The translations under genes were made by a program, and so were the position numbers. The notes beneath the pieces are model-generated. The model was given only the letters and a program-made list of their open reading frames with translations, was not told where the DNA came from and did not search any database. This document shows, piece by piece, positions 55,700 through 64,000 of a stretch of 64,000 nt of DNA (position 1 is its first letter; each line of letters begins with the position of its first letter). The DNA comes from Portulaca oleracea (taxonomy: Eukaryota; Streptophyta; Magnoliopsida; Caryophyllales; Portulacaceae): the NCBI GenBank assembly GCA_029582165.1, contig CM055874.1:33603383-33667382 (forward strand), read 5' to 3'.

Positions 55700-57254
55700 G
55701 ATTACACATTTCAAGAATAATATTTGTAAAATCACTTTCCCTTTACTTGTGTATTTTATGAATCATTGGTTTAAACCTTTAAGAGTGAGCATCCACTTGT
55801 TCCAAACTCTTCCAAATTTAATCCAATTTGCTCATTTAAATGTTAGGCTCGGAAGAAAGCAATTTATGCAAGTATTATTTAGAAATATATAAAGAAAAAA
55901 CATTAAAGTTGCATCAGTACGTTGTAAAACCATGTTTTACCATAGTTTATGCAACCCGATGCACTTTTAGTTTGAAATGGGAGTCGCCGCCCGATTTTTT
56001 AAGGGAAAAGCCAAGACAAACCAAAGAGAAAATAAAGAAAGACTCCTCCTAGAAACCCAAAGAATGGATTCGGGGGTAAGGCTACAAACTCAAAAAGTAG
56101 GAACTTTAGGAGTTCGCCTCTCACAAAAGGAAAGATTCTACTAAAAGTTTTAAGTGTGCTTTTATAAGATTTAGAAAAGAGACAAATAAGAACTTTAAAG
56201 AATTATTTCATTGAACATGCAACATGAATTATAAAAGTACAACATTTACACATTATTTACCAGGAAACAAAGAAACTTTAAAGCTTACATTGTGCTGACT
56301 TGAAGAAGAGCCCTTGCCTTGCCTTTTTGATTGAAGATGATCCTCTTAGTACTCCTTGATGTTACTCCTCCCAAATGCAAAAAACTAACCAAAAGAAGTA
56401 GAGAAAAGGTGGTGGAAAATAGGATAGAAAAGGGGTTCTTTTGTGGCTTTTTGTGTGTTTAGGATAGGGTTTTTTTATAGGGTTTTGGATAGAATAAGTC
56501 TAGAGGTTTAAGAGATGGTAAGAATAGAGATTATGGAGAGGTAGAAGTGATGATAAGATTAGAAGAAAGATGAGTAGAATAGTGATACGAATATGGAGAT
56601 AAGTGTAAGGATTAGAATGATACTAGAGAGAATAAGAGAATAGGTGAGTGAATGAGAGAGAGAATGAGATGGTGAGACTGAGATTAAGTGAATGAATGAG
56701 TGAGTTTGGCTTTGAGAGGAGTAGTATTTATAGGAGAATGAGGGAGGAGAGAACACATGCACATCATACATTCCCTATTGTCCAAGGCAGCCAATTGCAC
56801 AATTTGCAAGGCAGTGAGGGAGTGAACTTGAAGTGGACGGTGGCACGAGGTTAATTGACCTCCTGTGGTCGGTGGTCAAGGTCGACCGGCTATCAGCACG
56901 TGGGGGGAGGAATCTGACTTCGTCCATGCATCGATGGACGGTGAGGGGGAGATACATTCTGTCTTGGGAAGTGGTGTTTCACACTTGGACGACAGCTATT
57001 GTATTTGAGCTTTGTGAGGTGTTTTTTGAGTGTTTTTGTGAGGATTCGAGCTTGTGACCTAGCGGCATTGGATTTGCATGGCTTGCTTTTTACGTAGACA
57101 TTTCGCATGTGATATTGCACGCAATATTAAAGCGAATTCGTACGTGTAAAGTGCACGCACTTTAGCTTTTGTCTTCCGGCCTCTTCTTCTTTATTTAATA
57201 TTTTTTATTATATAGATATGCTATATAATTTTGTTACAAAATCCGGTGTCTACA
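55700..57254 (-). repeat. Tat-type Ty3 LTR (3' LTR, left end undefined)
   Basis: On the minus strand it starts TGTAGACACCGGATTTTG at 57254, after a polypurine tract AAAGTGGGGGCTATC. It contains the GGGAGTCGCCGCCCGATTTT and GATTCGGGGGTAAGGCTAC phrases common in Tat/Retand-type LTRs. Two palindromic boxes lie near 57111 and 57148. The left boundary is not visible and probably lost against the Athila env-like gene. Confidence 0.7.
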
Positions 57255-57271
57255 GATAGCCCCCACTTTGA
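57255..57271 (-). other. Polypurine tract of Tat-type element
   Basis: TCAAAGTGGGGGCTATC on the minus strand directly precedes the LTR start TGTAGACACC. Confidence 0.8.
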
Positions 57272-57319
57272 TTGAGTCCGAGATAGGACGAAAATCAAAG
57301 TAGAATGATGGATACCGAT

Positions 57320-57500
57320 TGAGATATGACTTTGGGGTGCAAAGCCTAGGGATATGACTTTGGAGTGGAAAGCCTAGGTCGATATGACTTTGGAGTGCAA
57401 AGCCTAGGGATATGACTTTGGAGTGCAAAGCCTGAGGTGATATGACTTTGGAGTGCAAAGCCCAGGGATATGACTTTGGAGTGCAAAGCTTGAGGTGATG
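57320..57500. repeat. Tandem repeat, about 28-31-bp unit
   Basis: About six units of GATATGACTTTGGAGTGCAA followed by AGCCT(A/G)GG or AGCCTGAGGT. Units alternate slightly in length, suggesting a two-unit higher-order pattern. Confidence 0.9.
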
Positions 57501-57554
57501 CTTGGAAACGGAGTCCGGCATCGCAGTTGCGGGCGGTATGCGCCTCTATTGGGG

Positions 57555-58110
57555 TTGATCTCGAGCAAAAATGATGCTCTACTTGTTTGTTGATGGACTG
57601 TTGCGTATCGTGCGCTGATCTCAGGCGAGAATGACGCTTACTTGAAGTGATCTCGGGCGTCTAGAGGCGTCCTACTTGAAATGATCTCGAGCGCTGAATG
57701 CGTCCTACTTGAAGGTGTGGGCTGACACTTTGAAGCTGAGTCCTGTGTCACGGTTGGCGAACTTGCGCCGATAGGTGTTCTCAGGCGAGAATGAGGCCTT
57801 ACTTGTTGGGGAGACTTCATCGGGCGTGATGCCGATGGTCTTGGAGATTGATGTTTATGATGGCATTTTCGATGCCGAAGGACTTCACCAGGCGCGATGC
57901 TGATGGCCTTGGGGGTCAAGACTTCACTGGGCGCGATGCTAGTGGCTCGAATGTTGAGACTTCATCAGGCGTGCTGCCGATGGCTCAGGGAGTTGAGACT
58001 TCATCGGGCGCGGTGCCAATGACTCGGGATTTTGTGAGGGCAATTTCGATGCCAAATGTAAGTGGCTCTTATTCCTGAGATTTCATCGATCCTGATGCCG
58101 ATGACTCTTA
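57555..58110. repeat. Two further degenerate tandem arrays
   Basis: At 57555-57720, units contain TGATCTCGGGCG then GTCCTACTTGAA. At 57805-58110, units of about 40-45 bp read GACTTCATCGGGCGYGATGC then CGATGGCTC. Both arrays are diverged and differ in sequence from the one at 57320-57500. Confidence 0.8.
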
Positions 58111-58654
58111 TTTTTCTGCAAAAAAATGCAAATTTTTTTCTGTCAGTTTTAATGAAATTCAATTTTTGTTTTAGACGACTTACCTTGATTTTTGTTAGTA
58201 TTATCATTGGAAAATGCTCTTGCTTTGGGAACTTGGCACTTCAATCTTGTGAAGACCAACGTTTCTTATTGGGCACTCTCATCCGTGCCACTCCTTGAAA
58301 ACATGCAAGTTGGTTCTTGAAAATGAGCATGGAGAACAAGACAAATCTCCCTCTTTCCCACGGCCGGCCAGACCATGGGAAAAGCAGGGAATCTTTTTCG
58401 TACAACTTAGCTTTTGCAGGTCATGCAGGAGACCAACTTTCTTACAATTATTGTAGACAACTTCAAGGCCGATCGGCCTTCAGCTCTGGCCAATGAAAAA
58501 TTGCCACGTGGCAGTGTGGACCGAGCTATTTTGGCTATAAAAGAGGGTCCTTAGCTGCGGGAACTCTCACATCCTCATTCAAGCTCTTCATTGTCTTTCA
58601 TTTACTCCTTCTCTAAGAAATCTTCTTTGGTATTTTAGCTTTCATCACAAAAAG
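58111..58654 (+). other. Region upstream of the plant mobile domain gene
   Basis: No frame with motifs. GGCTATAAAAGAGGGTCC at 58533-58550 has a TATA box (TATAAAAG) about 115 bp before the gene's ATG. The following CTCACATCCTCATTCAAGC tract is pyrimidine-rich, as in plant 5' leaders. Confidence 0.5.
58536..58543 (+). promoter_or_regulatory. TATA box of the antisense plant mobile domain gene
   Basis: TATAAAAG in a plant-like core promoter context, about 115 bp before the ATG at 58655. Confidence 0.5.
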
Positions 58655-60925
58655 ATGAATCTCCTAAGAAGGGGACGCAGACGTGCTACTCAGCCAACAG
58701 TCCAGGAGCGTCCTTATGCAAGGACAGTGCAAAGGGAGTATTCAAATAGAGAGTTCACTCCAGCACAGCTCGTGTTTCGCCAGGATGAACATGCATGGTT
58801 TTTCCATTCCCATGTTTCGGTACACACTTTTCATAACATGTTTTTATCTTTCAAAGATATTCCACATGTTGTTGTTTGCATTTAGCACTCTAAGTTGGAT
58901 TTAAAGTAGATGGGTACTCTAAATTTTGCTTAAAGTACATAGTGCTCTAGAATGAACACTTAGACCCTTAATTTGATTCTTTGCCATAGGAGGACACTTT
59001 TAAGGCATATGGGAGCATGCAAAGTGTAGTGTCTTTGGCTAGCCATGCAAGTGTAGGAGAATTCTACTCGACCACCATTGAGGGTGCAGATTTTGGCCCT
59101 TTCCTGGCTTGCCTGAAAGTCTGGAAATCACGTACTAGAAGGATATTTGGACGGGCCATAGTGGAGTGTTTTTGGGATTCAACGAACTCGTTTCACCTCC
59201 CTGTAGGTGAAATGATGCTCACTCCTGTTGACTTTGTGATGATCACTGGCCTCAGCTGGGGTGGCCAATTGTTGGAATTTCAGAAGGATCCCGATCCTCG
59301 TGTCTTTGAGTTCTTCCGGCCTGCTCTTGATTTGGCAAGGCGGTATGGTGGTTTGTGGTATTCTCACTTGGTGGCTGTCTTGAAAAATGAGGGCTTTGGG
59401 AGTCCACCCCTTCCTTAGCGTCAGTTTCTGGTGCTTGCGCATTTTATAAATGAGACCATCTGCGACACGATCACCTTTTCTTGGATGCACCACATTCTGG
59501 ATTATGATCGGGTGAAAAGCTTTAACAGGTCGGCTGCCGCTTACGCTCACTTGGTGAGAGGAATGCGGGTTGCATGTCGTCCTACTGGTGGTGATATAGT
59601 GGGGCGTCCAAGAACTACAAAGCCGAAGAGGCTCAACCTGGGCAGCTGTCTCTGGCGAATCTTGGAGGTATGCTCCAAGATATTTTCTTCAGAAATTTTG
59701 TGATGTGCAAAATTCCTTCTTTTTACATTACTAAGATCTTTCCTAGTGTGCATGTGTGGGTCTTGGCATATTTTCTCCCGGTAGTTAGGGGAACCAATGA
59801 TGTTAAATTGAGAATCCCTGCCGCTGTTTGATGGGCGGAATCGTCGCACTACCGTCGCCCAAAATACCACTTCAAGGATTTGAATGGCCTTAGGCGAATC
59901 ATCGACACTCTTCGACCGGTATGGCTCATCATTTTTCTTGGTTTCATCTTTATGTTCTTTTGAGCTCATAATGTTCTTTTCAGGAGGATATCGTCCGGTC
60001 TCCATGGAATGGCTATCTTTTGGAAGGCCTCCATTATGATATTCGCTTGGCACGTGAGGCAAGCGAGCGCCGCTTGTTGTTGGAAGGTCCCTCGGGCCTT
60101 GTCTTCTACTTGGGAGAGCGCTTCTTCTTTCAACATATCGGAGAGTGGCCCTCCAGGGTGCCTGTTGACCCTCTCGAGCTTATCTATAACAGGCAGGCCT
60201 TGACACAAGATGAGATGGCTCGATTGTTGATCGGGGAGCCTGCCATTAATTTTATAGTTCCGGTGGACGATCTAGAGGAAGCGGCCGCTCATCATAGAGG
60301 GCGCTTGGCTTTTGGTCGGGTAAAGAATTTCTTCGGCTTATGAAATGATGCATTTTTGCTCTTTTTCTAACAAGTTGTCTTTCTGCAACTGGGAGGATAT
60401 TATGTTCCTCTCTTGGATCAACATGTGGAGGAGCCTGAACAGGCGGAAGACGAGGACATGTTGTTTGGCTTCATTCCACTCATGCTAAATGATCATGAAG
60501 TGTTGCAATATATTATGCTAACCAGGTAAATCGCATACCTTGGCTGATTTTCCTTATGTCGTATCGATCCTCATCAGTCCTTTCTAATCCACCAAGCATA
60601 TGCCCATATTCGAGTTCTGCTGAGGGAAGGCATGACAGCTCGAGAATTCATTGATCGGAATTTCGTGGATGGTCAATATCAAGGCCTTATTCCAGCTGTT
60701 GGTGAAGAGAAACATGAAGCTTATTCTCATGTGAGTTTGCCACATTCTGAGAGCTTGTCACGGCGCCCTCCTCGCCATTCTTCAGCAGGAGAAACTAGTA
60801 GGAGAGCTTATCCTAGCGATCTAGGTGCGGGACCGTCCAGACGCAGGGATCAAGATCTGATTGGCGAACTTCGAGCACTAGTGGGCACCGATGGGGCCAT
60901 GGCTGGTTTCTATCCCTTTCTCTAG
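58655..60925 (+). pseudogene. Multi-exon plant mobile domain gene, antisense in a Tat-type element
   Basis: Exon 1 (58655-58819) encodes MNLLRRGRRRATQPTVQERP and onward, ending at a GT. Intron 1 is 58820-58989. Exon 2 (58990 to about 59667) keeps phase and holds the plant mobile domain: VKSF-like core, AIVECFWDSTNSFHLPVGEM, MLTPVDFVMITGLSWGG. Later exons contain FPSVHVWVLAYFLPVVRG, EDIVRSPWNGYLLEGLHYDI (from 59984) and REGMTAREFIDRNFVDGQYQ, to a stop at 60923-60925. In-frame stops (TAG 59416-59418; TGA near 59827) and an unclear joint near 59670-59745 make it a pseudogene. It lies antisense beside the Tat 3' LTR, where extra antisense ORFs are known in this lineage. Confidence 0.75.
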
Positions 60926-61290
60926 GGTTGGGAACCCGTGGTTCCTAGCCTGACCCTTGTCATGGCCGCATGGCCTAGGTGTCAATTCAGTGACCCCAGT
61001 GTCCCTTCGAGCCACAATCTAGATCCGAGCTTCATATAGTTAGCATCTTTAAAAGGAACTGATTGATCTTTGAGTGAATTAGCATGAGTAAGGTCCATAA
61101 AGAATCGAAAGAAAATGCTTTTATTTAGAGAACAAAAATATCCTTATTTAAGGATTAAGCAACCTTAGTCGGCTCCCAATCACAACCTAAGTAGCACAAC
61201 AGGAAGAGGAAGGTGTACTACACTTTCCCTTTTTCCCGGTGTCCTAAAGCTACCCACATCACCAATCTCTTCTTCTAGGAGATTGGGAAG
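60926..61290. other. Junction region, no gene seen
   Basis: Between the plant mobile domain gene and the Ty3 integrase fragment. No motif-bearing frame. It probably includes the break between two elements on opposite strands. Confidence 0.4.
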
Positions 61291-62090
61291 CTACATGGGA
61301 CCTCGAGGACCATCGTATCAGATAAGGACACCAAGTTCATCAATTACTGCTGGCAATCCCTATGGATGCTCCTCGGCACAAAACTCATTTTCTGCATATC
61401 CCACCATCCCCAAACTGATAGCCAAACGGAAATCACCAGCCGAACTCTCTCCACCCTACTCTGAGGCCTAGTGAGAAAGAGCTTGCGGGATTGGGACGTC
61501 AAGCTATACCATGTCGAGTTCGCGTACAATTGAGCTCCCTCCAAAGCTACTGACCACTCGCCTTTTGAGGTTTGCTACGGAGTGAACCCTCTCACTCCCC
61601 TCGAACTCTTTCTATTACCCTTGGAGTCAAGAGTGAGCTTCGAGGCTAGTGAGAAGGCCAAGGAAGTCCAAAAACTCCACCAGTATATCTGAGATTAGAT
61701 CGAATGAGTCAATGAGGCCTACAAGGCCGAGGTCAACATGAATTAGCGGGATATCACTTTCAAGCCCTTGGATTTGGTTTGACTCCATTTGAGGAAGGAT
61801 CGGTTTCCATCAAGATGGAAGTACAAACTCATGCCACGGAGCGATGGACCGTTCAGGCACATATAGAAAATCAACGCCTATAAGGTCGACCTCCCGGGGG
61901 ACATGGGTGTCTCCTCTACCTTCAAAATTGAGGACGATCTCTCTTTTTGCCTTGAGGATGATGAGCCCAATGAGGATTTGAGGGCAATTCCTTTACAAGA
62001 AGGGGAGGATGAAGTATTCCAAGCTCCATACTTCTCCCTTATCACCCAAGCCAAGAGGGTAGCATCAAATCACACCCAAGAGAAGGTCCA
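61291..62090 (+). pseudogene. Ty3 integrase fragment (+ strand), many stops
   Basis: It reads TIVSDKDTKFINYCWQSLW with a catalytic Asp, FCISHHPQTDSQTEITSRTL with the catalytic Glu, VKLYHVEFAYN, APSKATDHSPFEVCYGVNPL and LHLRKDRFPSRW, then GPF and AYKVDLPGDMGVSSTFKIED. At least eight in-frame stops occur, and most fit TGG or CGA or CAG codons changed by one C/T or G/A transition. The upstream integrase and pol are absent. It belongs to a different Ty3 element from the minus-strand Tat LTR at 57254. Confidence 0.88.
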
Positions 62091-64000
62091 ATTTCCTCGG
62101 AACTCGGAGCCCATAAGCTCATGTCGGTCGTCCTATGGATCTGCCGCGAGCCCCTTTATGTGGCTCGAGAGCGTTCTGTTTATTCCATATTTTGCATGAT
62201 TTTACCCCTTTATTCTAGGGATTTTTGCTTATTTTTAATAATTAAGTTAGGATTATTATTATGTTTATACTCATTTTACAAGTTTACTATATTTCATTCA
62301 ATTTTATCATTTTTATTATTGTTATTAGAAATTGAAGCAAAACTATTAAAAATTGAAAATAAAATAAAAACTCCTAATATTGCCAAATCCATCCCTTGGC
62401 CTATCTCTCCTTTTTTATCTGCCCAGCCCAAATCCTCTTGCTCTCAGCTGCCCACATGACCCGACCCAATAATCCTAACCTTGACCCTTTTCCCCCCTCT
62501 TCACTTGGCCGAATTCCCCTAGCCAAAAGCCCAAAACCCTATTTCTTATCTCATTTTTCCCTTCTCTGTTTCTCGTTCTTCCTCCCTCTGATTCTTCTTC
62601 TTCATCCCTCTCTCTCTGCCAAACCCCCACCAAACTCCATCTCACTCTCTTCTCCATCTCCTTCTCTCTTCTCTCCATCTCATCTCACCTCAATCTCAAC
62701 TCTTTTCTATTTCTCACGATTTCTCTCATCCCTCACTCACTCTTTCCCTTTTCTTGTTATGACAATTCGACGAAAGGAGTAGAGAAAAGTACGATTTTGG
62801 AGCTTCCTCAAACCACCATCACTACGCATACACCACCACCATCTTCGCCTCTAACCATCTGAATTCATCTCCACGGTCTAAATTGAAGGAAAATTGACGA
62901 CCAAGATGGAAGGATGAAGCTGAGGTTCAAGCAAAAAAGAGAAGGAAGAGGCCGGATTTGGGGTTTATGGTTGGTTTCGGGGAAGGTGACGCCCCAAGGC
63001 CTCCATCTTTAGGGTTAGTGTTTAGGTATATTTTAGCTTTAGATTACTGTTTTATTCTTTGTTTTAATCTGTATTCGCAGACGTTATAATTGATTCCTTA
63101 TGATATTCAATTGTGGGATTAATCTGGGTGTTGATTTTACTCTATTTGGATCTTAATTTTGTGTGTGAACTTGTGTGTGCTTTTGCCATCCCCTGTCACT
63201 GGTCGATTCTTCTGCTATCTTTCTCTCTGTTTCTTTTTTATTTTGCATCCCCCCTTTGGTTCGCCTGTCTCTGTCTTGGTCCCCTCCCCTCCCTTGTTCC
63301 TATTTTCTTTTCTTTTGTTTTTCCTTCGGTCAAATAGTCATTAGGCAGCATCATTGTTTTGGTAGTATTGCTTCATTAGTCTAAGTTAGATAGTTTCTTT
63401 AGGGTTTTCAGTGGGTTAATTTAGATGAGCCAATACTTTAGGCTCTTGAGTCAGTTCTTAGGGTTAGTAATCGAGTCTTTTGGGTCTATTTCTGTTTAGA
63501 TTTAGGTTTATTAGGGTCTGTTAAGCAAGTATTTCTAGGGTCAGTGGTTGTTGAGCCAGTGGTTGTTAAGTCAATTTAGGTTGAGTCTCATTAGGGCTTG
63601 GTAATGGTTGGCTTGAGTCCTTGCTTAGGTCAGTCCTTGAGTCATTTGGGTTAGTTTAGGGTCTTTGATTAGGTTAAGTCTACTACCTAATATGATTAGT
63701 GGCTAGGGTTCTTTACACTATGTTTGGGAGGAGAGTTAAAATAGAGAGTAGGGGTTTATGGGAGTAAAGGATGTGAGGATATGGGAGGGTTCATAAGGGT
63801 AAACTACTTACCCCTGCTTGAGAGAACAATTTGGAGAGTTCATAAGAGTAAAATATTAATTGACATATTTACCCTTTCATATATATTATATGTAATTCAA
63901 TATAATACCCATACATTTTCTCTAATACCCATTCTCTTTCTACCCTCTCTCTCTCTCTCTCTATCTATCTCGACCCCTTCCCCCCCCCCCCCCCATCCTC
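62091..64000 (+). other. LTR-like non-coding region to window end
   Basis: It follows the integrase fragment. It has an AT-rich start (62190-62390), a pyrimidine-rich tract (62480-62740), then G/T-rich sequence with recurring TTAGGGT and GAGTC phrases (63370-63720). The window ends in CT repeats and a poly-C run (63977-63994). It could be the 3' LTR of the same Ty3 element, but no boundaries or partner copy are visible. The frame at 62396-62782 is low complexity and not called. Confidence 0.4.

Noticed and set aside
57320..57500. CRISPR-like array
   Set aside because: Units are contiguous tandem repeats without unique spacers, in a plant retrotransposon context.
62396..62782. 128-codon frame rich in Ser, Pro, Leu and Phe
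   Set aside because: It reflects a pyrimidine-rich low-complexity tract, with no signal peptide or domain pattern.
63700..64000. Possible MITE end (CACTATGTTTGGGAGG) near the window end
   Set aside because: Only one putative terminus is visible; no inverted partner or TSD can be checked before the window stops.

Overview
The window looks like repeat-rich heterochromatin or intergenic DNA from a eudicot plant nuclear genome. The evidence is Ty1/copia and Ty3 (Athila-, Tat- and chromovirus-type) retrotransposons with plant-type primer-binding sites, an L1-type LINE, Mutator-like elements with 9-bp target duplications, a plant mobile domain gene, and a block of organelle DNA. I found no convincing intact host gene. 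Nearly every reading frame longer than 100 codons belongs to a mobile element, and most are broken.

Layout. 1-6415: an internally deleted Ty3 copy (family A, + strand) whose 3' LTR was split by a nested Ty1/copia element (1025-6283, TSD ATTCC). 6416-7590: an Athila-type LTR and leader remnant. 9510-15592: a 6.1-kb Mutator-like element with about 1.6-kb terminal inverted repeats, a 9-bp TSD and arrays of an ATGTTCAT word; a 425-bp Mutator-like MITE (TSD TTTATTATA) is nested in its right arm. 15602-19227: AT-rich intergenic DNA with a possible SINE. 19228-21691: a short copia element on the minus strand carrying only gag and protease.

21691-40656: a series of insertions bordered by TA/CA microsatellites: two foldback elements (21754-22906 and 22960-23484), a 13.2-kb Athila-type Ty3 element on the minus strand (about 23661-36882), and about 3.7 kb of mitochondrial-type DNA (NUMT) containing a truncated trnS(UGA) fused to a plastid psbB fragment and a possible plasmid-type DNA polymerase fragment. 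41903-48500: a family A Ty3 chromovirus-like element on the minus strand with an extra tandem LTR.

49443-51560: a decayed LINE. 51570-55600: a rearranged second Athila-type copy. 55700-60950: the LTR end of a Tat-type Ty3 element with internal tandem repeats and a multi-exon plant mobile domain gene in antisense to the element. 61290-62090: an integrase fragment of a further Ty3 element (+ strand), followed by LTR-like non-coding DNA to the window end.

How the parts relate: the window records layered insertion and decay. Copia sits inside a Ty3 LTR, a MITE inside a MULE arm, and several elements inside TA microsatellites. Many stop codons in the older copies fit C-to-T or G-to-A transitions, as expected of long-methylated DNA. 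All alignments were made by eye, so percent identities and some boundaries are approximate.
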